From Patulibacter defluvii (GTDB lineage Bacteria; Actinomycetota; Thermoleophilia; Solirubrobacterales; Solirubrobacteraceae), in contig NZ_JAWZSQ010000001.1 of NCBI RefSeq assembly GCF_034096925.1, forward strand, positions 186,001 to 250,000: a DNA stretch of 64,000 bases. Reading direction: 5' to 3'. This document shows, piece by piece, positions 52,617 through 62,318 of the stretch. How positions within the stretch are numbered: the stretch's first letter is position 1; each line of letters starts with the position of its first letter. The notes below the pieces were generated by a model that saw nothing but the letters and a program-made list of their open reading frames with translations, did not search any database and had not been told where the DNA came from. A program made the translations under genes and the position numbers.

Positions 52617-54518
52617 ATGCCGTTCTGGATCCACACCCTCGCCGGAATCGCCGTGATCGCGCTGATGATCGCGGCCTGCTGGCGGCTCGCGGGACACGCG
52701 GGCGGCGAGGACGTCGCCCACCGGCTGCTCGGCACCGTCATCGGATCGTGGCTGACCATGCAGGTGACCGGACTCGCGACGCAGCTTCCCGGTCTCGACC
52801 ATCCGACCGTGGTCGCCGGGGGGACCACCGCGCTCGGCTCGCTCGCCGTCCTCGTCGCCGTTCGTCCCGCACCGCGGGCGAGGGACACGCTCGCCGCGGC
52901 GCCGATGGTCAGCGCGGCGCTCGCCGGCGTCGTCACGCTCGCGGTGCTGACCACGCTCGAGCCGATGCTCGGATTCGACGGGCGCGGCTACCACCTCGCC
53001 ACCGTGGCCAGCTGGCTCCCCGACGGCGCTCTCGCCGGTCGCAAGCCGGTGATCGAGACCTTCGCCGTCGAGGCCTATCCGCTCGGCGACGTGCTCACGA
53101 TCGGCTGGCTGATCGCGGTCACGGGCTCGACCGCGGTCGGGAACCTGGTCGGCCCGGTGGCGCTCGGCGTCCTCGCGCTCGGCACCTGGACGCTGACCCG
53201 CGGGCTCCGCGGCTCGCCGCTGGCGGCGTGGGGCGCGACCGCGACGGTCACCATGACGACCGTCGCGGCGACCCAGGGCGGCCAGGTCGCGACCGATCTT
53301 CCCGCGGCCGCCCTGCTGGCCGCGGGTGCGGCGCTCGCGGTCGCCGGAGCGCGGCGCGACGACCCGGCCGGGACGGCGCTGCTGCTGGGCGCCTGCGGCC
53401 TGTTCGCGGCCGTCGGGATCAAGACGACCGCGGCCTGCGGCGCCCTGCTCGCGATCGTGCTCGCGGTCCGGTCGCGGCGGCGGGCGTGGCCGCTGGGGCG
53501 CGGGCGCCGCTGGGCCTGGGGTGCGGCGCTCGCGCTGTCGGCGTTCGTCGGCGGCGTCTGGATGGCCCGCACGGCGGTGCTGCACGGTCACCCGGCCTGG
53601 CCGTTGGCGGCCACCTCCTTCGGGGATCCGGTCCCGCCGCTGCTGCGCGCCCTCACCGATCGCTTCGTCGACCACCCGCTGGCGCTCGTCGAGCACGTCT
53701 GGGACCGCTACGTGCGGCTGGTGTGGTGGATCCCGGTCGCCGCCCTCGGGGCGCTCGCGATCGCGATCCGGCGCGGCGATCCGCTGCGGCGCGTGGTGGC
53801 GGCGACCGGCGTGATCGGCGCGCTGGCGTGGACGATCGCCCCCGCCACCGGCCTGCTCTTCTTCTACGGCCATGCGCTGCCCGAGGCGGCCTCGCAGGCG
53901 GTGCGGTACCTGCTGCCGTGCGGCGTCCTGCTCGCGGCGGCCGTCTGGTCGGCGGCCTCGGGCGTCCGTCGCGCGGTGCTGGCGGCCGCCGTCGCGGCGG
54001 TCGTCGTCGTCCAGGCGACCCTGATCGGCCTCTCGCTCGACCGCTGGCTCGCGGGCTTCGCGCTCGACCGCACCCCGCTCCGCCAGGCCGCGTGGGCGAT
54101 CGGGGCGGCGGCGGTCGCCGGGCTGCTCGTCGGGCTCCAGCCGCGGCTCGCGGCCGTGGCGCGGCGGCCCGTGGTGCGCTGGGTCGCGATCGAGGCGATG
54201 GCCGTCGCGGCGATCGCGGCGACGCCCGGCTTCTGGACGCGGCACGCCGAGGCGTTGGGATCGACCGTCGCCCAGACGCCCTCCCAGCCGATCCTCGCCC
54301 TCGGCGGCGTGCCGGCCTGGTCGCTCGGGGAGACCGGTGGACCGGGCGGCCGGCTGGCGTCGAACTGCGACGAGCTGCTGCGGCGGCTCGCGAGCGGGCA
54401 GCCGGTCGCGATCCTGCGCGAGTCCAGCCAGCGCGGCCGCTGCGCGCTGCCCGGCCCGTCCTACGAGTCCGACGGCTTCGACGTCTGGCCGGGCCGCGCG
54501 AACGCGTCGACTCGGTGA
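52617..54518 (+). CDS. Polytopic membrane protein, GT-C glycosyltransferase-like
   Basis: 633 residues from ATG 52617 (MPFWIHTLAGIAVIALMIAA), with about 12 membrane segments. After the second or third helix comes TLEPMLGFDGRGYHLATVAS, an acidic loop of the kind that carries the catalytic Asp of GT-C transferases (PMT/ArnT-like). The C-terminal part is a short soluble domain (GRLASNCDELLRRLASGQP) ending with a possible binding loop. A role in cell-envelope sugar transfer is inferred from topology only. No ribosome site is obvious. Its last 58 bp overlap the 3' end of the opposing AraC gene. Confidence 0.6.
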   Translation: MPFWIHTLAGIAVIALMIAACWRLAGHAGGEDVAHRLLGTVIGSWLTMQVTGLATQLPGLDHPTVVAGGTTALGSLAVLVAVRPAPRARDTLAAAPMVSAALAGVVTLAVLTTLEPMLGFDGRGYHLATVASWLPDGALAGRKPVIETFAVEAYPLGDVLTIGWLIAVTGSTAVGNLVGPVALGVLALGTWTLTRGLRGSPLAAWGATATVTMTTVAATQGGQVATDLPAAALLAAGAALAVAGARRDDPAGTALLLGACGLFAAVGIKTTAACGALLAIVLAVRSRRRAWPLGRGRRWAWGAALALSAFVGGVWMARTAVLHGHPAWPLAATSFGDPVPPLLRALTDRFVDHPLALVEHVWDRYVRLVWWIPVAALGALAIAIRRGDPLRRVVAATGVIGALAWTIAPATGLLFFYGHALPEAASQAVRYLLPCGVLLAAAVWSAASGVRRAVLAAAVAAVVVVQATLIGLSLDRWLAGFALDRTPLRQAAWAIGAAAVAGLLVGLQPRLAAVARRPVVRWVAIEAMAVAAIAATPGFWTRHAEALGSTVAQTPSQPILALGGVPAWSLGETGGPGGRLASNCDELLRRLASGQPVAILRESSQRGRCALPGPSYESDGFDVWPGRANASTR

Positions 54519-55687
54519 CGTTCCCGGGGCGACGGGGTCGAGGGCGACCGCTCGGTGCCTCCGGCGGCGGTCTCCGGGTCCCCCTCCCGCACGCCGGCGA
54601 GCACGTACTGCCGCGGCGATCGGCCGGTCCAACGGGCGAAGGCGCGGCTGAAGGAGGTGGCGTCGGCGAAGCCGAGCCGGCGGCCGACCTCGGCCACGGG
54701 CTGCGACCCGCCCTGCAGCAGTTCGGCGGCGACGCCGACGAGCACGAGCCGTCGCACGCGCCGGAACGAACTGCCCTCCTCGGCCAGCCGCCGTCGCAGC
54801 GCGCGCGGTGAGAGGAAGAGGTCGCCGGCGACCTGCTCGACGGTGATCCGCTGGTCGGGCTCGGCCAGCAGCCGCAGCCGGACGCGTTCGGTCGTGGTCG
54901 TCCCTCGGGCCCGCGCGCCGACCAGGCGCTCGGATTCCAGCCGGCAGACCGCGTGCGCCACCGGATCCGCCATCGGCGAGGGCCGGGCGAGCCGGGCCGC
55001 GGCGATCACGACGCGGTTCGCGCGCTGCCCGCCCAGGACCGTCGCCGGCCCGGCGGCGTCGCTCAGCGCCCGCAGCCGGGCGCCGGTGAGACGCGTCTCC
55101 AGCGGCCCTGGCAGCGGGCCGCCGGTGATGATCCGGAAGAGCGGCAGCAGGGCGGCGAGGTCGCGCTCCAGCAGCAGGTCGCGGACGTCGACCGGGATCG
55201 CGCGATCGTCGAAGAGCAGGGTGGTGGCGTCCGGACGCTGCTGGCAGTCGCAGCGGACGAGCCCCGGGGAGAGACCGCGGAACCGGCCCGCGGTCGCCAG
55301 CGCCTCCCGCAGCGTCGGCGCGGAGGCGATGGCGTAGCCGTAGACGCCGAGGGTCCCGACCGTCATCCGCAGGCCGGCCTCGACCCCGAGTCCCGGCCGA
55401 TCGCCGAGGGCCTCGATCAGGTTCCGCGCGACCGTCAGCTCGGCTGACGCCGCCACCGTGCGGTGGACGTCGCGCAGCGCCGCGGCCGTCAGCCCGCTGC
55501 CGACCAGGATCCGGGCCGGCGAGAGCCCGCGGGCGAGGCCCGCCTCGAACAGGCCCAGGATGCCGGCGAGCCCGCGCGGAGCGTCCCTGGCGCAGGTCAC
55601 GTTCGGCCGCCGTCGGGGCGGCGGGAGCTCGGCGGGAGACTGCGGCGGGACGGCACGGACGACGGTCCTCGGAATCGTGGATCGCAA
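54461..55687 (-). CDS. AraC-family regulator with arabinose-binding-like domain
   Basis: 408 residues from TTG 55687, chosen because AGAAGGGGG lies just upstream; GTG 55600 is an alternative. The N-terminal domain (LVGSGLTAAALRD, VARNLIEALGDRPGLGVEAG, LGVYGYAIASAPTLREAL) is the AraC-type binding domain of OruR/ArgR-like regulators. The C-terminal double helix-turn-helix has ITVEQVAGDLFLSPRALRRR and VGRRLGFADATSFSRAFARW followed by GRSPRQYV. The ligand is unknown. It is divergent from the DUF11-repeat protein and converges on the membrane protein. Confidence 0.85.
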   Translation of the reverse strand: MRSTIPRTVVRAVPPQSPAELPPPRRRPNVTCARDAPRGLAGILGLFEAGLARGLSPARILVGSGLTAAALRDVHRTVAASAELTVARNLIEALGDRPGLGVEAGLRMTVGTLGVYGYAIASAPTLREALATAGRFRGLSPGLVRCDCQQRPDATTLLFDDRAIPVDVRDLLLERDLAALLPLFRIITGGPLPGPLETRLTGARLRALSDAAGPATVLGGQRANRVVIAAARLARPSPMADPVAHAVCRLESERLVGARARGTTTTERVRLRLLAEPDQRITVEQVAGDLFLSPRALRRRLAEEGSSFRRVRRLVLVGVAAELLQGGSQPVAEVGRRLGFADATSFSRAFARWTGRSPRQYVLAGVREGDPETAAGGTERSPSTPSPRERHRVDAFARPGQTSKPSDS

Positions 55688-55926
55688 CGCTTGCCCCCTT
55701 CTCCGCGACCCGTGGGTGGCGAAGAACGCGCGTACTGTACGAGCTGGTCGGGCCGATGCCGGCGACTGGCCGATCGTCCGATCCCCGGGTGCCGCCGCCG
55801 GGTCACCCGGGCGCACCGGCGGCCAGACCCTGTGATCGACAGCTAGCCCGACGACGAACTTTGTGACGGGCTCCGTAGGCGGCGGGCCTGGTGGGCGCGA
55901 ACGTCACAACAGGGTGTCCCGGGCAG

Positions 55927-55966
55927 TGATCAGTGCACTGCCGCGGGTGCACGACCCGCGTCTCCA
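55927..55966 (+). other. Two hairpins in the leader of the DUF11-repeat gene
   Basis: GGCAGTG/CACTGCC with a 7-base loop and CGCGGGT/ACCCGCG with a 5-base loop stand side by side just before the CAGGAG site. No riboswitch class is recognised. The rest of 55688-55976 is the divergent promoter region with araC. Confidence 0.4.
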
Positions 55967-55976
55967 GGAGCTGTCG

Positions 55977-58900
55977 ATGGTGTCCCGCCCGATCGCCACG
56001 AGGTTCGCCCGCGCGACCGCGGCCGTGGCGCTGCTGATCGTCGGTGGCGCGGCCGGACCGGCTGCGGCGCAGGCGTAACCGGGCAACCCGGGCACGCCCT
56101 CGGCGCCGCGCGTGATCTTCGACGAGCAGTTCGAGAACGGGCTCGGGGCGACCGCGACGAGCCTGGCGAACTACCAGGGAGAGGGGGGCGTGCGCTACTC
56201 CTCGAACGCCTACTGGGTCCGGACCGACCAGTGCAACGGCGCCCTCCTCCAGTACCAGGGCACGGTCTTCCCCTCGGGGTACTGCACCACCGGCAACTCG
56301 GCTCAGCCGAACGTGCGGCGGTTGGCGGACGTGCTCGGCCAGGTGAACGCCGGCGTCCAAGGCAGCGCGAGCACCGCGACCCCGGTCAACGGGTCGACCG
56401 CGGCCACGCGCACGAACCACGCCGTCACCGCCTGGACCGGCGCCGTCGACGGGCCCGACGACGCGATCGTCTTCGAGTCCTCGCCGCTGAACCTGACGGT
56501 CGACGGCAGCCGCTTCTTCGCCGCTTCGATCGACGTGGCCGAGGTCTCCTGCGCCTACCGCGGGGGCGAGAACAACTCGCGGCTGAACTTCTACCTGGTG
56601 TCGCAGGGGCAGCAGCTGCCCCTGAACGCCACGCCGATCCGCGCCTGCACCGATCCCGGCGTGGCGTACTACACCTCTCCCGACCTCGGTGGCTGGGGCA
56701 ACGGCGGCGGCTACGTGGCCGCCGGTCACTACTTCTCGAACGGCTCGTACCTGGTCAGCCCGGAGGCCGCGAGCACCCTCGGCTTCCGGATGCGGAACCT
56801 GATCGGCTCGAGCCAGGGCAACGACTTCGCCTACGACAACCCCCGGCTGGTCGACGCGACCCCGCAGCTGGACAAGTCGTTCGCCCCGACCTCGGTCCCG
56901 ACCGGCGGCACCTCGACCTTGACCTTCACGGTCACGAACACGAGCGAGCTGGCGGCCAAGAACGGCTGGAGCTTCACCGACACGCTGCCGGACGGACTGG
57001 TGATCGCCGATCCCGCGAACGTCGGCGGCAGCTGCCAGGCCGACGTCACGGCCACCGCCGGGGGCGGGGCGGTCGAGATCGCCGACGGCCGGCTGGCCGC
57101 GGGCGAGACGTCGTGCACGATCACGGTCGACGTCACCTCCGACACGCCCCGCGGCGCCGACCCGTCGCCGAAGACCTACGAGAACTGCGCGGACAACATC
57201 ACCGCCCACGCCGGGCTCGACCTGCCGGGCTGCAGCACCGTCGCGTTCCACAGCGAGCCCGCGCTCGAGGTCTCCAAGACGACCGACGGCAGCGCTGCCA
57301 CTCGCGTCGGCGACACCGTCAGCTACGAGGTGCTCGGCGAGAACTCGGGAACGGCCGACTTCACCGAGCAGCAGCCGGCGGTCGTGTTCGACGACCTCGC
57401 CGGGGTGCTCGACGACGCCGACCTGGTCGAGGGCAGCCTGCGCGCGACGATCGACGGCCAGGCGGTCGATCCGCCGTCGCGGCACGGCACGCTGCTGGCC
57501 TGGGACGGTCCGCTGCCGGCCGGGAAGGACGTCGTCATCACCTACGACGTGGTGGTCAAGGACGGGGGCGACAAGGAGGTCGCGAACGTCGCGTTCCCCT
57601 CCGCGACCGCCTACGACGCCGACGACCCGCCGACCACCCCGCGCTGCGGCGAGGCGGGCAGCAGTTGCACCACGTTCTCGCTGCCCGCGATCACGCTGCG
57701 CAAGAGCGCCGACAGCGACGAGCTGGTTGCGGGCCGCACGATCACCTACTCGTTCGAGGTGACCAACAGCGGCAAGCAGCCGCTGGCCGACGTGACCGTC
57801 GACGAGGGCGAGTTCAGCGGCTCGGGCGACCTCTCCGAGGTGACCTGCCCCGACACCGCCCTCGACCCCGGTGAGTCGACGACCTGCACGGCGACCTACG
57901 AGGTGACCCAGGCCGACGTCGACCGCGGATCCGTGGAGAACAGCGCCACGGCGACGGGCCGGCCGCCCTCGGGCGACCCGGTCACGTCGGAGCCCTCTCG
58001 GGTCGAGATCCCGGCCGAGCCGGCACCCGCGATCGGGCTGGTGAAGTCGGCGGACACGGACACGATCACCCACGCCGGTCAGCGGATCATCTACTCGTTC
58101 GTCGTCGCCAACAGCGGCAACGTGACGCTGACGGACGTCACCGTGGCGGAGGGCGACTTCTCCGGCACCGGCGAGCTGTCCGAGATCACGTGTCCGGCGG
58201 AGGCGGGGAGCTTGGCGCCGGAGCGGTCAGTCACCTGCACGGCGACCTACGAGGTGACCCAGGCCGACGTCGACCGCGGATCGGTCGAGAACAGCGCCAC
58301 GGCGACCGGCCGACCGCCCTCGGGCGACCCGGTCACGTCGGAGCCCTCCCGGGTCGAGATTCCGGCCGAGCCGGCACCCGCGATCGCGCTGGTGAAAACG
58401 GCCGACCGGAGCGAGCTGGTCGCCGGCGAGACGGTGACCTACTCGTTCACCGTCACCAACACCGGCAACGTGACGCTGGCCGACGTCACGGTCGCCGAGG
58501 GCGACTTCTCCGGCACCGGCGAGCTGTCCGAGATCACGTGTCCGGCGGAGGCCGCGAGCGTGGCGCCGCAGGAGTCGGTCACCTGCACCGCCACCTACGC
58601 GGTGACGCAGGCCGACGTCGACCGCGGTTCGGTCGAGAACAGCGCCACCGCCAGCGGCACGCCGCCGGCGGGCGATCCCGTGACCTCGGATCGGGCACGG
58701 GCGAGGATCCCGCAGGACCCGAAGCCGGGCATCGGGCTGGTCAAGCGCGCCGACCGCGAGCGGGCCACCGCGGCGGGCCAGGTCATCACCTACTCGTTCG
58801 TCGTCACCAACACCGGCAACGTGACCCTGACGGGCGTGCGCGTCGACGAGGGCGACTTCAACGGCCACGGCCGGATGTCCGCCGTCACCTGCCCGGACGG

Positions 58901-59531
58901 CGCGACGAGGTTGCGACCGGGCCAGACGGTCACCTGCACGGCGACCTACGTGGTCGTCGCCGAGGACCTGACCGGCCAGCCGCTGGTCAACGTCGCCAGC
59001 GCGGCGGGCACCCCGCCGGGCTCCGGGGCGGCTCCGGTCGCCTCGCCGCCGGCGCGCGCCACCGTCGAGACCGCGACCGCCGAGGGCCCGCCGCCGCTGG
59101 CGCCGCCGCCCCCTGCGCCGCCGCCCGCGGCCGGCACGCCACGGCTGCGGCTGACGAAGGTCTCCAGCGCGACGGTCGTCACCGCGGGTCGCAACGTCCG
59201 CTACGCGATCAAGGTCGGCAACCGCGGCAACGGCCCGGCGCGGCACGTGGTGGTCTGCGACGAGCTGCCGCGTCACGTGACCGTGGTCGCCCGCGGCGGC
59301 GGCCGGCTGAAGCGCGGCCGGCTCTGCTTCGCCGCGATCGCCAGCCTGGCGCCGGGCCGGGCCCGGACCTACCGGGTCGGCGTCCGGGTCGACCGCGACG
59401 CGCCCCGCGGCGGCCTGGTCAACCGCGCCAGCGTCCGGGCCGCCGGGATCGCGCCGGTCCAGACCTCGAGGAGGGTCAGGATCCGTCCCCGGCCGGCACC
59501 GACGACCGACCGGACGGTGGTGACGGGCTGA
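55977..59531 (+). pseudogene. DUF11-repeat surface protein interrupted by an in-frame TAA after the signal peptide
   Basis: ATG 55977 (CAGGAG upstream) starts a signal peptide MVSRPIATRFARATAAVALL through GAAGPAAAQA, then TAA at 56076-56078; the same frame goes on for 1150 codons (PGNPGTPSAPRVIFDEQFENG...) to 59531. A single C-to-T change in a CAA codon would explain it. The mature part has a jelly-roll-like N-terminal domain (about 56112-56860), DUF11/isopeptide-type domains with VTNTS and VTNTGN motifs, four tandem repeats (57689-59070), a Pro-rich linker and a last DUF11 domain (LRLTKVSSATVVTAGRNVRY). No sortase signal is present. GTG 56112 could start a cytosolic remnant. A mutation, sequencing error or stop readthrough are all possible. 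Confidence 0.7.
57689..59070 (+). repeat. Four tandem DUF11-type coding repeats, period about 345-351 bp
   Basis: Units begin near 57689, 58033, 58384 and 58731 (AITLRKSAD, AIGLVKSAD, AIALVKTAD, GIGLVKRAD). Units 2 and 3 are nearly identical at DNA level over long stretches such as GAGCTGTCCGAGATCACGTG, showing recent duplication. Confidence 0.85.
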
Positions 59532-60078
59532 CCGGCGGCGGCCAGGTCGCCAGCGCCGTCAGCCGGGCCACCGCCGGCACCCGCACCGCCAGCCGGAAGC
59601 CGACGTAGCCGAGCAGCACGCCGAGGCTGTTGCCGATCAGGTCGTCGACGTCGGCGATCCGCCCCTCGCTGACGGTCACGGCCGAGAGGAACTGCACGAC
59701 CTCGATCCCCAGGCTGACCAGGAACCCGAGCAGCAGCGCGCGCCCCAGCGACCGGACGCCGCCGATCAGCGGCAGCAGCACGCCGAGCGGCACGAACAGC
59801 GCCACGTTGAGGACGATCCCGATCGGGTCGTCGACGACGTCGACGAACGGCGTCAGGTGCAGCCAGACCCGCCACGACTCGCCGCTGCTGGTGCCGATCG
59901 GGTACGGCAGCAGCACGTGGCTCAGGATCCCGGCCCCGTAGACGCACGCCACCGCCGCGACCACCGCGCGCGGGACGGTCAGGCCGTCCCGGCGCCGCAG
60001 CCAGCGGATCGCGAGCGCGAACGCGACCGCGGTCAGCGGGATCAGGACGGGCACGGTGGGGATCACGACCGACGACAC
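59476..60078 (-). CDS. VanZ-family membrane protein
   Basis: 200 residues from GTG 60078 (VSSVVIPTVPVLIPL). Membrane segments at about 7-22, 35-55, 84-106, 110-127 and 148-165. VanZ marks: HLTPFVDVVDDPIGIVLNVALF (N in NVALFVPLG), LGFLVSLGIEVVQF and DVDDLIGNSLGVLLGY. VanZ-type proteins affect teicoplanin resistance and envelope traits; the mechanism is unknown. The 3' end overlaps the DUF11-repeat gene by 56 bp on the opposite strand. Confidence 0.85.
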   Translation of the reverse strand: MSSVVIPTVPVLIPLTAVAFALAIRWLRRRDGLTVPRAVVAAVACVYGAGILSHVLLPYPIGTSSGESWRVWLHLTPFVDVVDDPIGIVLNVALFVPLGVLLPLIGGVRSLGRALLLGFLVSLGIEVVQFLSAVTVSEGRIADVDDLIGNSLGVLLGYVGFRLAVRVPAVARLTALATWPPPVSPSPPSGRSSVPAGDGS

Positions 60079-60133
60079 GGCCGGCGATTCTGGCGGCTCG
60101 GAGGGGCGGGCCGCCGTGCGGCTGGCCGACGGG

Positions 60134-61420
60134 TCAGACCGGCCGCACGCAGCTGCACTGACCGGCGGCGAGGGTGCCGGCGGCCGGCTCGGCCGCGCGC
60201 CGCAGCGGGCGGTCGCCGCGGGGCGCGGCCGGGGCCCGCCGCCACAGCGCCGCCGCGGCCACCGTCCCGGCAACGGCCAGCCCGGCCAGGATCGACCAGG
60301 TGACGGTGAACCCGGCGCTGGTGCCGATCCAGCCGGCGATCGGGTAGGTGACCAGCCAGGCCAGGTGCGAGAGCGAGAACTGGGCGGCGAAGACCTGCGG
60401 CAGCGCGTCGGGCTCGACCGAGCGCCGCAGCACGCGGCCGGTCGGCGTGACGATCAGCGCCATCCCGCCGCCGATCAGCACCCAGACGGCGACCGGGCCG
60501 GCCCAGGCGCCCACGTCGCCGGCGGCGAGCGCGACCGCGCCGCCGACGCCCGCGACGAGCACGGCGGCGCCGGTCAGCATCACCGAGCGGTCGGCCACCC
60601 GGTCGAGCACGCGGGGCAGCGCCAGCGCCACCAGCAGGGTCCCGCCGCCGGACGCAGCCAGCATCCAGGCGACGTCGGCCTGGCTGCCGCCGAGAGCGTC
60701 GCGGACGTAGTTGACCGTGTTGACGACCACGATCGCGCCGGCCGCGGCGACGACCAGGTTCAGCGCCATCACGCCCCGCAGCCGCGGCGTCGCGACGAAG
60801 GTCCGGATTCCCGACGCGACCCGCTCCCAGGCGCTGGTGTCGACCCGCCGGCGAGCGTTCGGGATCCGGGTCGAGAGCACCAGCAGCGCCGACGCGGCGA
60901 AGCCGATCGAGGTGCCGACGAACAGCCAGTTGAACGAGATCAGGGTCAGCGCCACCGCCGCCAGCACCGGGCTCAGCAGGCTCTCCATCGTGTAGGCCAC
61001 CTGCGACGCCGACAGCGCCCGGGTGTAGTCGGCCTCGTCGTTGACGATGTCGGGGATCACCGCCTGGAAGGTCGGGGTGAACGCCGCCGACGCCGACTGG
61101 AGGACGGCGATCAGGACGTAGATCTGCCAGACCTCGGTGACGAACGGCAGCGCCAGCACCACCCCGGCCCGGACCACGTCGAGCGTCGCCAGGAATGCCC
61201 GCCGCGGCAGCCGGTCGACGACCGCGGCGGCCAGCGGCGCGATCACGACGTACATCACCATCTTGATCGTCAGCGCCGTCCCGAGCACCGCTCCCGCGTC
61301 GGGCCCAGCCAGCCGGTACGCCAGCAGCCCGAGCGCGACCGTGGCCAGGCCGGTCCCGAACAGCGCGATGATCTGGGCGCTGAACAGGTAGCGGTAGTCG
61401 CGGATCGCGAACAGGCGCAT
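60134..61420 (-). CDS. MFS transporter
   Basis: 428 residues with 12 membrane segments. N-terminal MRLFAIRDYRYLFSAQIIAL, the loop 2-3 motif APLAAAVVDRLPRRAFLATL and the central loop IPNARRRVDTSAWERV are as in the enterobactin-exporter / MFS_3 type. The end QCSCVRPV has a CxC that could touch metal. It lies 33 bp downstream of a His-rich protein behind a CsoR-type operator, so it may export or import copper or a copper-related compound. This is an inference from position. Confidence 0.8.
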   Translation of the reverse strand: MRLFAIRDYRYLFSAQIIALFGTGLATVALGLLAYRLAGPDAGAVLGTALTIKMVMYVVIAPLAAAVVDRLPRRAFLATLDVVRAGVVLALPFVTEVWQIYVLIAVLQSASAAFTPTFQAVIPDIVNDEADYTRALSASQVAYTMESLLSPVLAAVALTLISFNWLFVGTSIGFAASALLVLSTRIPNARRRVDTSAWERVASGIRTFVATPRLRGVMALNLVVAAAGAIVVVNTVNYVRDALGGSQADVAWMLAASGGGTLLVALALPRVLDRVADRSVMLTGAAVLVAGVGGAVALAAGDVGAWAGPVAVWVLIGGGMALIVTPTGRVLRRSVEPDALPQVFAAQFSLSHLAWLVTYPIAGWIGTSAGFTVTWSILAGLAVAGTVAAAALWRRAPAAPRGDRPLRRAAEPAAGTLAAGQCSCVRPV

Positions 61421-61453
61421 GGCGGGGCTCCGGCGGCGCGGCGGGACGGCGGC

Positions 61454-62248
61454 TCAGCCGTGGTGGTGGTGCCTGGCGCGGGCGGCGTCGACCACGAAGG
61501 GGGCGGTCAGGACCTGCCCGTCGACCTGGAAGTCCAGGTACAGCAGGTAGCGGCCGGGCGTCGGCGCGACCGCCAGGAAGCGGACCTCGGGCCCGGACAA
61601 CGCGCCGTCCTGCGGCTCGTCGCCCTCGGGGTGGACGTGCAGGTAGGCCAGGTCGCCCTCGCGCAGCGCGACCAGGTGCCCGAACGCCCCCAGGTAGGGC
61701 TGGAGGCTGGTGACCGGCTGCCCGTCGCGGGTGACGTGGGCGATCAGCTCGGCGCTCGAACCGGCCACCAGCTCGCCGCGCAGCGTCACGTCGAAGCCGC
61801 CGACCGTGGCGGTGGTGGTCGCGGCCGGCGGTCGCGGGGCGAAGGTGCCGGCCACGTCGACCGTGCGGGTCAGCGTCAGCGGCGTCGCGGTCGTGCCGTC
61901 GGTCGGGACGGCGTCGGCGTAGACCCGGTAGCTGCCCGCGGCCGCCCACTCCCAGGGCAGCGACCAGGTGCCGTCGGCGGCGAGGGTCGGGTGGACGTGG
62001 CGGAAGTGGGTGCCGTCGCTGCGGACGACGATCAGGTGCAGCCGCTTGCCGTGCGAGGCGGCGAAGTCGGTGACCGCGCCGCCGTCCGCGCCGAGGATCC
62101 GGAACGAGAGCGTGCCGGCCTCGCCGACCGCGCCCGGGGCGGCGATCGGGCTGAGCAGGTAGCCGCCCAGCGCGCTGGTGACGCCGCCCGCCGCGGCCGC
62201 GCCGCCGTGGGCGGCGTGCTCGTGGTGGTGGGCGTGGGTGGTGCTCAT
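61454..62248 (-). CDS. His-rich protein, likely copper-related
   Basis: 264 residues from ATG 62248 (MSTTHAHHHEHAAHGG), with GAGAGGACC just upstream. The N-terminus has a HxHHHxH cluster and the C-terminus ends ARARHHHHG, both candidate metal sites. Between are two beta-rich domains (YLLSPIAAPGAVGEAGTLSF through HFRHVHP; TVGGFDVTLRGELVAGSSAE through HLVALREGDLAYLHVHP), each ending in an HVHP histidine motif. There is no signal peptide or membrane helix. Proteins of this form occur behind CsoR sites in actinobacteria. Function unknown; copper binding is inferred from histidines and the operator. Confidence 0.7.
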   Translation of the reverse strand: MSTTHAHHHEHAAHGGAAAAGGVTSALGGYLLSPIAAPGAVGEAGTLSFRILGADGGAVTDFAASHGKRLHLIVVRSDGTHFRHVHPTLAADGTWSLPWEWAAAGSYRVYADAVPTDGTTATPLTLTRTVDVAGTFAPRPPAATTTATVGGFDVTLRGELVAGSSAELIAHVTRDGQPVTSLQPYLGAFGHLVALREGDLAYLHVHPEGDEPQDGALSGPEVRFLAVAPTPGRYLLYLDFQVDGQVLTAPFVVDAARARHHHHG

Positions 62249-62279
62249 CTCGGGTCCTCTCGTGCGCTTCGGAGGACCG

Positions 62280-62308
62280 ATGGTATACCCCCAGGGGGTA
62301 TATGGCAA
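62280..62308 (-). promoter_or_regulatory. CsoR-type copper operator inside a promoter
   Basis: TATACCCCCAGGGGGTATA (62284-62302) is a perfect palindrome around one A and fits the CsoR/RcnR box (ATACCC..GGGTAT). It exactly fills the 17-bp spacer between TTGCCA (62303-62308) and TACCAT (62280-62285) on the minus strand, so the repressor would block polymerase. csoR itself is not in the window. Confidence 0.85.
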
Positions 62309-62318
62309 GCGGGGCGGC

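Noticed and set aside
55900..55976. A c-di-GMP or other riboswitch before the DUF11-repeat gene
   Set aside because: Only two simple hairpins; no conserved riboswitch core could be recognised.
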